Source of the DNA: CAWCUK01 sp963798775
Lineage (GTDB): Bacteria; Bacteroidota; Ignavibacteria; Ignavibacteriales; Ignavibacteriaceae
NCBI GenBank assembly: GCA_963798775.1
Contig: CAWCUK010000001.1
Span: 310,001 to 374,000, forward strand
Direction of reading: 5' to 3'
Length of the DNA: 64,000 nucleotides
Of this stretch, positions 1 through 8,366 are shown in pieces. The notes beneath the pieces were generated by a model. It was given only the letters and a program-made list of their open reading frames with translations. It did not search any database and was not told the origin of the DNA. The translations under genes were made by a program, and so were the position numbers. Position 1 is the first letter of the stretch. Each line of letters starts with the position of its first letter.

Positions 1-1
1 T

Positions 2-493
2 CAAAATCATTCTTTTGATATTGTTTCCGAAGTTGATCTGCAGGAAGTAGATAATGCGGTAAATCAAGCAATTAAAGAAATTACTCAAAGGTATGATTTA
101 AAAGATTCTAATACAGAAATAGAATTGAACAAGAAGGATAAAATAATTACGATTAATACAAAGGATGATTATTCTCTAAATGCCGGTATAGATATTCTTC
201 AAACTAAATTTATTAGAAGAGGATTATCTATAAAAGCTCTTAAATTAAATGAGCCTGAACAAGCTTCCGGCGGAAGATTAAAACAAAAAATTGATCTTCA
301 AAGCGGAATATCAAAAGAAAACGCTAAAAAGATTACCGCTTTAATTAAAGCAGCAAAATTAAAAGTAAACGCACAAATTCAAGATGAACAAGTACGAGTG
401 CAGGCCACTAAAATTGATGAGTTACAGGCGGTAATTCAATTAGTTAAGGATGCTGATTTAGATTTTCCCACACAATTTGTTAATATGAAGTAG
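2..493 (+). CDS. yajQ: YajQ family nucleotide-binding protein (5' end cut by window edge)
   Basis: YajQ/DUF520 proteins are small cytoplasmic proteins of about 163 residues that bind nucleotides or tRNA; some bind cyclic di-GMP. The reading frame is open from base 2 and begins with the diagnostic HSFDIVSEVDLQEVDNAVNQ stretch, which sits a few residues from the usual start, so only the initiator and perhaps one or two residues are missing. Further conserved parts are the RYDLKDS segment, the KFIRRGLS segment and the ending DFPTQFVNMK. A TTG at 125 could look like a start but lies inside this conserved protein. It converges on the next gene with 12 bases between the stops. Family assignment is firm; the role in this organism is not known. 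Confidence 0.93.
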   Translation, partial: QNHSFDIVSEVDLQEVDNAVNQAIKEITQRYDLKDSNTEIELNKKDKIITINTKDDYSLNAGIDILQTKFIRRGLSIKALKLNEPEQASGGRLKQKIDLQSGISKENAKKITALIKAAKLKVNAQIQDEQVRVQATKIDELQAVIQLVKDADLDFPTQFVNMK

Positions 494-505
494 GCAAAAT
501 TGGAA

Positions 506-931
506 TTATTTTTTATTTCTATTTGTGTACATTTTTACCCATTCCAAATCATGAAGTAATTCACTCAACTCCAGCAAACCTTGCGAAGATAGTTCCAGAA
601 AATTCTGATTAAAATATTGTTGAACTTCTACATCACTTTCAGCAAGAATTTCTTTTATCTGCTCAACAACCTTTTCCATATTCGAAGTAAAATCTTTTTT
701 AATTGTATCCAAATTTTGAATATCAGTTTTTCCCGCGCTGCTTTTTAGTACACGCAATAATCCTTGTACATATTTTGCCGAAAAAGTAAGTTCGCCAAAT
801 AGTTTTTCTTTATCCCTCTTTAAAGCTTCTTCATAAAGACGAATTAACGCGGCTTTTTTATTCAGTTTTATTTGTGAAAAATCTTCAACTTCGTTTATAA
901 AATTTTGTGCTTTTACAAAAATATCCGACAT
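506..931 (-). CDS. Hypothetical protein, predicted all-helical
   Basis: I do not recognise this 141-residue protein. It is charged and rich in Lys, Glu and Leu, with no signal peptide, membrane segment or cysteines, and looks largely alpha-helical and cytoplasmic. The ATG is followed by a regular helical pattern, with a Leu/Glu-rich stretch near the C-terminus (SSQGLLELSELLHDLEW). It lies 9 bases downstream of the O-methyltransferase gene on the same strand, so the two are probably co-transcribed; the functional link is unknown. Codon use resembles its neighbours, which supports a real gene. Confidence 0.7.
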   Translation of the reverse strand: MSDIFVKAQNFINEVEDFSQIKLNKKAALIRLYEEALKRDKEKLFGELTFSAKYVQGLLRVLKSSAGKTDIQNLDTIKKDFTSNMEKVVEQIKEILAESDVEVQQYFNQNFLELSSQGLLELSELLHDLEWVKMYTNRNKK

Positions 932-940
932 AAATCCCTT

Positions 941-1582
941 TTATTTTTTAATTCCCAAACCTACGCCGTCTCCGATAGGAAGAATGGTCGCGTTAAGATT
1001 TGGCTGAGTAGTAAAAATTCTGTTAAAGTCGCGGATAAACTTTGTTGAACTTTTATAACTCGGAGGAACGGCAGCAGCAGCGGCATAACCATGCCAAAGC
1101 AGGTTATCCACAAATATTATTCCTCCGCTTTTTAAAAGAATTAAAGCATAATCAAAAAGTTTTTTATAATCTTTTTTATCGGCATCAAGAAAAATAAAAT
1201 CAAATTTTTCTTTTAGCCGTGGCATAACTTGCAGCGCATCTCCTTCAATAATTTCTATTTTATCTTCCAATTTGGATTCGGCTATATTTAGTTTCGCTAC
1301 TTTAATATTTTCGGGACTAATTTCTATTGTTTTTAATAACCCTTTTCTTTTAAAATTTCTTGCTATTCTAATTGAAGAATAACCGATTGCAGTACCTATT
1401 TCCAAAATTAATTTTGGATTGTTCATTTGAATTAATTGCTCTAAAAAAGCAGCCGAATCCCAAGATAAAATCGGCACTTTATGTTTTTTAGCATAGTCTT
1501 CAATTTTATTAATCAATGGATCATTTTCATCTTTAAATTCTTTAAGATATTTAACTTGTGCAGGATAAAGTATTTTGTTCAT
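941..1582 (-). CDS. Class I SAM-dependent O-methyltransferase (YrrM/TrmR-like)
   Basis: Predicted S-adenosylmethionine-dependent methyltransferase of the O-methyltransferase family 3 (catechol O-methyltransferase-like fold, PF01596), 213 residues, the usual length. The SAM-binding motif I is LILEIGTAIGYSSI (about residues 58-71), an acidic loop follows (KTIEIS), and the metal/substrate region contains FIFLDADKKDY and a later FVDNLLWHG. Bacterial relatives include the tRNA 5-hydroxyuridine methyltransferase TrmR (YrrM), but the substrate cannot be decided from sequence. It starts 200 bases from the divergent glnE and seems to form a two-gene unit with the unknown gene downstream. Confidence 0.85.
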   Translation of the reverse strand: MNKILYPAQVKYLKEFKDENDPLINKIEDYAKKHKVPILSWDSAAFLEQLIQMNNPKLILEIGTAIGYSSIRIARNFKRKGLLKTIEISPENIKVAKLNIAESKLEDKIEIIEGDALQVMPRLKEKFDFIFLDADKKDYKKLFDYALILLKSGGIIFVDNLLWHGYAAAAAVPPSYKSSTKFIRDFNRIFTTQPNLNATILPIGDGVGLGIKK

Positions 1583-1782
1583 TTATAAACTTTCTTTTAA
1601 TTATATGCCGCAAATTTACCAATTCATTATTTAAATTGTATTGTGACGAAGTACTAATAAATAAGTTTATAAAGATAAATCAAAAAAAAATAGAAATTAC
1701 TTTGTCTTATTAAATTTAACTTATTTTAATTTACCGCTTCTAAATATTAGATTATGTGGTTTGAATAAAATATTTTTGAAAA

Positions 1783-4599
1783 GTGGCAGCAAAAACAAAC
1801 ACAAAAAAACTTTCTTCGGAATTTATTAGAAAACTAACCGAAATTTCTGCAGGTTATATTCCGGCGGAAAAATTGGAAGAAATTCTACAATTTTTTGAAA
1901 TAGAAATTAATAATCATTATTTCGATTTCAACAGCGAATCAAATCTACTAAGAATAATTTTAGGCATGTATGATAAAATTACTTTTCTGAATAATTGTAT
2001 TAAATATCCTCATTATATTGAAATTATTGTTTCCGTAGCTGTTAACAGTAATTATCTTACTGATGTACTTGTTAGAAATCCGGAATTTTTTTATTGGATT
2101 GTTAATCCTTCAATATTAAATACTTCTATTGAAAAAAATAAATTTCCGCTGTCGCTTTCAAATTCACTTACTGCTTATAAATCATTCGGCTCAAAAGTTA
2201 AAATGCTGCGCATAAATAAACGAAAGGAATTATTGCGGATAGGATTAAGAGATATTTTAAATATAACTGATTTAAAAAATATAACGGAAGAACTTTCCAC
2301 TCTTGCCGGATCTATAACCTCCGAACTTTTTAATCTTTGTTATTCTGAAATACTTAAGAAATACGAGTTGCAAAATCTTGAAAATACTTATTGTTTATTA
2401 GCTTTGGGCAAATTAGGAGGAAATGAATTAAACTACAGTTCAGATATTGATTTGATAATTTTTTATGATAAGAATTCACAGATAAACAAGCAGAAAAATT
2501 ATCAGGAAATTTTAACAGAAGCAGTTTATTTATTTATAGAAAGCGCCACAGCAATAACAGGAGCAGGTTATATTTATCGTGTCGATTTCAGACTTCGCCC
2601 CGACGGAAGGAATTCTCAGTTATGCAGAAGCTTACTTGAATATTTAAATTATTATGAAAGCCGCGGAGAAGATTGGGAACGTCAGATGCTTATTAAAACT
2701 GATTTTATAAACGGAAATTTTGAGTTATATAAAAAATTCAAAAATTATTTAACACCTTTTATTTATCCTTCCTCTTTTTCTTATTCTCCTACAGAACAAA
2801 TAAAAAAACTAAAAAGGAATATTGAAAAAAATATTGGAGAAGAAGAAAATATAAAATTAATTTCCGGCGGAATTAGAGATATTGAATTTTCGGTACAAGC
2901 ATTACAGCTGTTAAATGGCGGCAAAAATTTACAGCTTCAAACTCAGAATACTTTGAATGCAATTTCTCAGTTGCAAATTCTTAATTTGCTTTCGGCTGAC
3001 GAGGCTAAAATTTTTTCTGAATCATACATTTTTTATCGCCGGATTGAACATTTTCTTCAACTTATGAATGACTCTCAAACACACACTATCCCGGCTGAAG
3101 GAGAAACTTTAGAGAAACTTGTTTCCTTTTTAAATTTTAAAAACGCGACGCTTTTTAAAAGTGAAGTTTCAAAAAAACGAAAAGAAGTAAAAAAGATTTA
3201 TAATTCAATAATGGGGATTGAAACTTCAGCAGTTAAACGAGCTTCGGTTGAAAGAATAAATTTTGAGAATAAAAAAAGAGCGGGAAAAGATTTAGAATTT
3301 TTACGAGAAGGGAAAGGACTTTTAGGACAAAAGCAGTTTGATAAAAAATCAATTTTAGCGTTTTTTGAAATTGAAAATATATTATTTGAATACCTAAAAA
3401 CAGCCGATAATCCGGATTTGGTCTTGCAAAATTTTGTCCGGATAATCAGAACCGTAACTTTCCCTTCCATTTGGTATCAGCAGTTTTTAGATAAAAATTT
3501 TTTTATTTCGTTTTTAAATGTTTGTCAGTATAGCCAAAGATCTATTGATCTTTTTGCGGAAGATGAAGATTTATTGGAATATTTTTTAACCGGTAAGGTT
3601 TTTGAGAAAATAAATAATTCATCTTTATCTATTTTTAGTACAAAAAAATTTTTATTTATTCTTTCAGTACAGTTTTGCTTAAAAATTATTTCTGCCGTAC
3701 AGGTTTCAAAATATTTATCAGCGTTTGTTAAACAAAAAATTGCTACGATACAAAAAAATGAATTAGAATTTGTTCTTAAAGATGATGAATATATGATTGC
3801 GGCACTGGGAAGTTTAGGCGCGGGAGAGATGACTTTTGCATCGGATATTGATTTAATTTTTATATCTTCTCTGCCCGCTTCAACAGAAAATTTACAGATA
3901 AAATTTCAAGCGCTTCTTCAAAAAATTAAAGCGGAATTAAAACCTTTTAACACCGACTGCAGGCTTCGCCCCGAAGGGAAAAGCAGTTTGTTAGTCTGGG
4001 AATTAAACAGTTATAAAAAATATATTTCAGAAAGAGCCAGAATTTGGGAATTACAAGCTTTCTGTAAGTTAAATTTTATTTCCGGCAATAAGCAAATATT
4101 CAGTTCCTTATCTACTTCTATAAAAAGAAGAATGGTTAAAGAAAAAGATGAAGATTTAAAACGAGAAATTTTAGATATGAGAAAAAGACTTTATCCAAAA
4201 GATATTTCTTTAATAGCGAATTTTTTTCACTTGAAAAGAAGTAAAGGCGGAATTATGGATATTGAATTTATTCTTCAATACATAATTTTAAATAACCCGC
4301 GATACTACAGTATATGCAGGGGTAAAGGAATATTAAAAACTATTTCACTTATTAAAAAAACGTCCGTGTATTTTAATGATTTGGAAGAACTAAAATCGAA
4401 TTATACTTTTCTAAAAACTATAGCTTTAACAAATCAGAATTTATTTAACAGCACTCGATCTGTTCTTCCTTCCGATAAAAATAAATTAAGAATTTTAGCT
4501 AAAAATGCATATAAAATATCTGAAAATGATTTCAACAAAAAAATAATTCTTATAACTAAATATAATTTTCGTACTTTTCAAAAATATTTAGGATCTTAA
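1783..4599 (+). CDS. glnE: Glutamine synthetase adenylyltransferase/deadenylyltransferase
   Basis: GlnE reversibly adenylylates glutamine synthetase and so tunes nitrogen assimilation in the cytoplasm. The 938-residue protein has the duplicated nucleotidyltransferase architecture: LALGKLGGNELNYSSDIDL near residue 206 and AALGSLGAGEMTFASDIDL near residue 673 carry the GS...D.D metal-binding motifs. Each is followed by the R-L-R-P strand (DFRLRPDGRNS and DCRLRPEGKSS) and by a GGIRDIEF / GGIMDIEF helical segment. Length matches the family (E. coli about 946). The start is GTG at 1783; no strong Shine-Dalgarno is visible, so it is the least certain part. The stop is two bases before the next gene, which suggests co-transcription with the DUF2723 protein. 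Confidence 0.93.
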   Translation: MAAKTNTKKLSSEFIRKLTEISAGYIPAEKLEEILQFFEIEINNHYFDFNSESNLLRIILGMYDKITFLNNCIKYPHYIEIIVSVAVNSNYLTDVLVRNPEFFYWIVNPSILNTSIEKNKFPLSLSNSLTAYKSFGSKVKMLRINKRKELLRIGLRDILNITDLKNITEELSTLAGSITSELFNLCYSEILKKYELQNLENTYCLLALGKLGGNELNYSSDIDLIIFYDKNSQINKQKNYQEILTEAVYLFIESATAITGAGYIYRVDFRLRPDGRNSQLCRSLLEYLNYYESRGEDWERQMLIKTDFINGNFELYKKFKNYLTPFIYPSSFSYSPTEQIKKLKRNIEKNIGEEENIKLISGGIRDIEFSVQALQLLNGGKNLQLQTQNTLNAISQLQILNLLSADEAKIFSESYIFYRRIEHFLQLMNDSQTHTIPAEGETLEKLVSFLNFKNATLFKSEVSKKRKEVKKIYNSIMGIETSAVKRASVERINFENKKRAGKDLEFLREGKGLLGQKQFDKKSILAFFEIENILFEYLKTADNPDLVLQNFVRIIRTVTFPSIWYQQFLDKNFFISFLNVCQYSQRSIDLFAEDEDLLEYFLTGKVFEKINNSSLSIFSTKKFLFILSVQFCLKIISAVQVSKYLSAFVKQKIATIQKNELEFVLKDDEYMIAALGSLGAGEMTFASDIDLIFISSLPASTENLQIKFQALLQKIKAELKPFNTDCRLRPEGKSSLLVWELNSYKKYISERARIWELQAFCKLNFISGNKQIFSSLSTSIKRRMVKEKDEDLKREILDMRKRLYPKDISLIANFFHLKRSKGGIMDIEFILQYIILNNPRYYSICRGKGILKTISLIKKTSVYFNDLEELKSNYTFLKTIALTNQNLFNSTRSVLPSDKNKLRILAKNAYKISENDFNKKIILITKYNFRTFQKYLGS

Positions 4600-4601
4600 A
4601 G

Positions 4602-6536
4602 TTGAGTTTCTTAAAAAAATATTTTGCCGTTTTAACCGGCACAGCAATTTTTATAATATATCTTACAACCCTAGCCCCCACAGTTATTCAAATAGATTCC
4701 GGTGAACTAACCGCAGTTCAAGTTTTGGCCGGAATTGCTCATCCAACAGGTTATCCGCTATTTACAATGCTGGGATATTTATTTGCTCTTATACCGCTTC
4801 CTTTTACTAAGGTTTATCAGCTAAATATTCTTGCGGCGGTATGGTGCGGTGCGGGTGCCGCGTTATTCATTTATACTTCTAAATTTGTTTTGGATAATAT
4901 TTCGTTTTTTCAAAAGAAAGAAAATAATATATTACCCAAAAACAAAAAGGGTAGCGCAATTAAATCTGATGATCAGGTTATATCTATTCCGGAAGGGAAA
5001 AAATATCTAGCCTCAATTTTGGCCGGATTCGCATTAGCTTTTAGTCAAACATTTTGGTTTCAATCTACTTCCGTCGAAGTATATTCATTTCACATCGCGT
5101 TATTAAATTTAATTATCTTGCTTTCATTAAAAGCTTATATTTCTTACTTAAAAAAAGATGATTTCAATCCAAAAGCTTGGATATTTTTGGCTATGGGCTT
5201 GGCTTTGGGGTTTTCTAATCATATGACTACTCTGCTAGTACTTCCGGGAATTGCTTATTTATATTTTGAAAAAAATAAGTTTAACCTTAGAAGTTACAAA
5301 ATCATAGGAATAATGCTCGCGGTATTTATTCCATTATTAATTTTAATTTACCTTTACCTTCCACTAAAAGCGTCAGCCGATCCAATTTTAAATTGGGGAA
5401 ATCCCAATAATTTTGAAAGATTTTTTCGACATATTTCCGGTAAACAATATCAAGTTTGGTTATTCTCTTCTACTGCCGCGGCAAAAAAACAACTTGCATT
5501 TTTTTTAACGACTCTTCCGGCAGAGTTCAGTATTGTGCTGTTAATTTCTGTATTAGGAATTTTTGTTACTTTTTTTATGGCTCGTAAATTCTTCTATTTT
5601 AGTTTGATCAATTTAATCTTTACCGTGTTTTATTCAATAAATTATGATATTCATGATATCGATTCATACTTTTTACTTGCTTATATCTCACTCGCTTTTT
5701 TCACCGTTTTTGGTATTATTAAAATTCTTTCTGTTCTGAAAATCGGGAAATATTCTTATTCAATTTCGGCTGTTGCTCTTATTCTTTTTATCGCGGTTGA
5801 AGGATTTATAAATTATCAAGAAGTAGATCAAAGCAATACTTATTCATTTAAAGATTATTCGACTGCCGTAATTTCATCCGTGTCAAAGAATGGAATTATA
5901 TTTACATACCAATGGGATTATTTAGTTTCACCTTCATATTATTTTCAATTCGTAGAAAATAATAGGAAAGATGTTGTAATTATAGATAAGGAATTATTAA
6001 GAAGATCGTGGTATTATAATCAGTTAAAAACCGATTATCCTTTGGTTTTAAAGAGATTGGGTAATGTTGTTAACAAATTTTTGGCGGCGTTAAAACCTTT
6101 TGAGAATGATCAGCCCTATAATCCGGCTTTGCTTGAAAAACGTTATAGAGAATTAATGACGGGATTGGTCTCGGCAAATATTACAAAAAGAGATTTTTAT
6201 GTCGGCCCGGAATTATTTGAAAACGAAATGCAGCGGGGAGAATTTGTTCTTCCGCCCGGTTATACTCTTGTTCCCGATTTATTTTTATTTAAAGTTGTAA
6301 AAGGTAAAAAATATATTCCGGCAGCAAATCCCGATTTTAAAATTAGATTCCCTCAAAACAAAAACCACTATACTAAATTCATTGAGAATATAGTAGGAAC
6401 AATGTTAACAAGAAGAGCATTGTATGAAATGCAGTATGATAAAATTGAACGCGCAAAAATTTATATTCAGAAGATAAAAAATGATCTCCCGGATTATAAA
6501 ATTCCGCAAGGATTAGAGCAGGTTCTTATTCGATAA
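4602..6536 (+). CDS. DUF2723 family multi-pass membrane protein (glycosyltransferase-C-like)
   Basis: The 644-residue inner-membrane protein starts at a TTG just after the glnE stop. Its N-terminus has the family hallmark: a first membrane segment, then TLAPTVIQIDSGELTAVQ and GIAHPTGYPLFTMLGYLF, with the Asp-Ser-Gly-Glu pattern of DUF2723 (PF11028). About ten hydrophobic segments fill residues 10-400; the C-terminal third is soluble and probably periplasmic. The fold family is related to protein O-mannosyltransferases, and the animal homologue TMEM260 is an O-mannosyltransferase, so a role in glycosylating exported proteins or lipids is an inference. A low-complexity charged loop lies around residues 105-130. 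The donor and acceptor are unknown. Confidence 0.85.
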   Translation: MSFLKKYFAVLTGTAIFIIYLTTLAPTVIQIDSGELTAVQVLAGIAHPTGYPLFTMLGYLFALIPLPFTKVYQLNILAAVWCGAGAALFIYTSKFVLDNISFFQKKENNILPKNKKGSAIKSDDQVISIPEGKKYLASILAGFALAFSQTFWFQSTSVEVYSFHIALLNLIILLSLKAYISYLKKDDFNPKAWIFLAMGLALGFSNHMTTLLVLPGIAYLYFEKNKFNLRSYKIIGIMLAVFIPLLILIYLYLPLKASADPILNWGNPNNFERFFRHISGKQYQVWLFSSTAAAKKQLAFFLTTLPAEFSIVLLISVLGIFVTFFMARKFFYFSLINLIFTVFYSINYDIHDIDSYFLLAYISLAFFTVFGIIKILSVLKIGKYSYSISAVALILFIAVEGFINYQEVDQSNTYSFKDYSTAVISSVSKNGIIFTYQWDYLVSPSYYFQFVENNRKDVVIIDKELLRRSWYYNQLKTDYPLVLKRLGNVVNKFLAALKPFENDQPYNPALLEKRYRELMTGLVSANITKRDFYVGPELFENEMQRGEFVLPPGYTLVPDLFLFKVVKGKKYIPAANPDFKIRFPQNKNHYTKFIENIVGTMLTRRALYEMQYDKIERAKIYIQKIKNDLPDYKIPQGLEQVLIR

Positions 6537-6547
6537 TTTTAAAAATA

Positions 6548-6579
6548 AAAAAGATTTACATTCATTTGTAAATCTTTTT
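6548..6579. terminator. Bidirectional intrinsic terminator between DUF2723 and DUF4837 genes
   Basis: A perfect inverted repeat, AAAAAGATTTACA (6548-6560) and TGTAAATCTTTTT (6567-6579), with a 6-base loop sits between two convergent genes. A T-run follows the stem on both strands, so it can end transcription from both sides. Confidence 0.8.
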
Positions 6580-6603
6580 ATAAAATCAATTATATAAATA
6601 TAG

Positions 6604-7695
6604 TTATTCATCGTTGGCGGCTTCTAATAAAGTTTCTTTTCTATCCTTACTTAATTCACTTTTCGTCATAAAAGATTGAAGCGTAACATCCATTTGCTGA
6701 ATCAGGTTTCTCTTATAATATTTTGGTGCGAAAACAGAACCGTCAATCATATAAATTCTTTTAGTTTTTTCATCATAAAAAGTATAATTAACAAAAGGGC
6801 CTCCCATACCTTTAATATTTAAATCCCAGAGTCCTTGTGTCATCAAAGCATATCTGCCGTTAAAATTAACTTCACTGGTAGTAAAATAATCTTCCGCTAT
6901 AATAACATATCCGCTGTCGTTAGTTGTTCTGTAAAATTTCTTTGTCATTCTATTACGGATAACTTTTATAGAATCCTCATTTAAATATTCAGGCGATGCG
7001 TTATCAATCCAATGAATAAATATCCAACGCTCCATGTCGCTGTTAGGAGATCTTCTAATCCAAACAAAATTATCTTCCGGCGCATCTTTGGCAATTCTAT
7101 AATCCGCTTGAACATAAATAACCCAACCGTATTTTTGAAGAAATTCACCCTCAATTTTCTTCAATTCATAACGCTCGTTATATAAACTGGCATATAGTCT
7201 TTTATCGGAAATATTTTGAAAAGCATAAAGCAGATTATCTCTATCAAATTTAATTTGGGAAATGAGCTTATCCATAGTAGGAGCGGTTAAAACCATTATT
7301 AATTGATCTTTCGCCCAAAGGTCATATTTATTTATGTTAAAAGCGCTGTCAGCTCGTACCTTCTGTTTAACGGCGGAATCTAAAACTGTTTGAATATATT
7401 TAGAAGTGTGTGAATCTGAATTTAAAGGAGCGGTAATAATAATATTTTTTCTGTTTTTATAATGGTTAAGCTGGTTTACATTTATTCTCTTTAAGTTAAA
7501 AATTTTTTCGGGCTGCGGAGTATAAATTATTTTTTCGAAAGCTGAATCGAGAGCAGGTTTTAATATTTGATACTCAATAGAATCGGCAACAACTAAAATC
7601 TCATCTTCGGGGCCGCGAGCGGGTTTTTGTGTAGAACAGGAAGTAAGCAGAATTGTAAGTACAAATAAGCTAAAAACAATAAAATTCTTTCGCAT
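6604..7695 (-). CDS. DUF4837 family lipoprotein
   Basis: This is a secreted lipoprotein of a family found mostly in Bacteroidota. I place the start at 7695, not at an in-frame upstream codon at 7761, because an AGAGG Shine-Dalgarno lies just upstream and the protein then begins with a signal peptide ending in a lipobox (ILLTSC, Cys20). After the Cys comes the family's opening: a GPEDEILVVADSIEY region, then EKIFNLKRINVNQLNHYKN and a KNIIITAPL strand. Mature length is about 340 residues. The start is 8 bases after the stop of the kinase-like gene, so it belongs to the ftsH-side operon. The molecular function of DUF4837 is unknown. Confidence 0.85.
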   Translation of the reverse strand: MRKNFIVFSLFVLTILLTSCSTQKPARGPEDEILVVADSIEYQILKPALDSAFEKIIYTPQPEKIFNLKRINVNQLNHYKNRKNIIITAPLNSDSHTSKYIQTVLDSAVKQKVRADSAFNINKYDLWAKDQLIMVLTAPTMDKLISQIKFDRDNLLYAFQNISDKRLYASLYNERYELKKIEGEFLQKYGWVIYVQADYRIAKDAPEDNFVWIRRSPNSDMERWIFIHWIDNASPEYLNEDSIKVIRNRMTKKFYRTTNDSGYVIIAEDYFTTSEVNFNGRYALMTQGLWDLNIKGMGGPFVNYTFYDEKTKRIYMIDGSVFAPKYYKRNLIQQMDVTLQSFMTKSELSKDRKETLLEAANDE

Positions 7696-7703
7696 TATTA
7701 CCT

Positions 7704-8366
7704 CTAAACATTTGAGACTATAAGTGTAATATTGGGCAGCCAAATAATGTATAATAACCACATTGTTAACCCAATTGAAATCGGTATTGAAAGGTTATCA
7801 TCAAAAAATCCGAATGAAAGGTTTTCAACTATTGCGCCTACAGCGGCGGCAATAAAACCGATTAAGTATTCAGTTAAATTCCCCTCAACTTTTGGGGTAA
7901 ATAAAATAACAATACTTGCACTTATAAAAAAAGTTAAAGTTCCCTCAAAGCTTTTCGCTAAAAATTTATGCCTGCCGAATTTTCTACCGATTAATGCGGC
8001 CATCGAATCACTTATAATTAAAACAGTGAAAGCTGTAATGAACAGAATTTTAGGAAATATAATTACACAGATAAGTGCCGAAATAAATACATAAGTAGCA
8101 CCATTTAAATTTTTCTTTGTATGGTCTATTTCATGTTTTCGGAGAAGGAATCCGAAAATTTTATAAAAAACTTTTCCTACTGCCGGTGATAAATATCTTC
8201 CCAGATCTAATACAACGGCAAAAAAAGTAACAACGCTAAGAATTAAAATAGCACTGCTTCTTGGGATGAAATAATAAATTATTGGGATGGCTAAAGAACA
8301 GAGATGAATTAGTTTTCTAACTACTTCATCTCTGTAATTAATAGTTCCGTTATCAATTTGAGTCAT
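7704..8366 (-). CDS. SEC59/DGK1/VTE5-type polyprenol or diacylglycerol kinase-like membrane protein
   Basis: A 220-residue integral membrane protein of the CTP-dependent lipid kinase group (SEC59 dolichol kinase, DGK1, VTE5 phytol kinase), related to phosphatidate cytidylyltransferases. Visible family features are the N-terminal RDEVVRKLIHLCSLAIPIIY, the ISDSMAALIGRKFGRHKF loop and the AKSFEGTLTFF loop, with six to seven hydrophobic segments. It presumably phosphorylates a prenol or lipid alcohol at the inner membrane; the substrate is not predictable. The ATG overlaps the ftsH stop by 14 bases, consistent with translational coupling. Confidence 0.85.
   Translation of the reverse strand: MTQIDNGTINYRDEVVRKLIHLCSLAIPIIYYFIPRSSAILILSVVTFFAVVLDLGRYLSPAVGKVFYKIFGFLLRKHEIDHTKKNLNGATYVFISALICVIIFPKILFITAFTVLIISDSMAALIGRKFGRHKFLAKSFEGTLTFFISASIVILFTPKVEGNLTEYLIGFIAAAVGAIVENLSFGFFDDNLSIPISIGLTMWLLYIIWLPNITLIVSNV

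Noticed and set aside
3198..3470. 90-residue ORF antisense to glnE, and similar 60-140-residue ORFs opposite other genes
   Set aside because: They mirror strong coding sequences, have no Shine-Dalgarno or family match, and carry biased, Ser/Leu/Phe-rich composition typical of antisense frames.
7732..8094. 120-residue plus-strand ORF opposite the lipid-kinase-like gene
   Set aside because: It lies wholly within a well-supported membrane protein gene on the other strand and has no recognisable motif.
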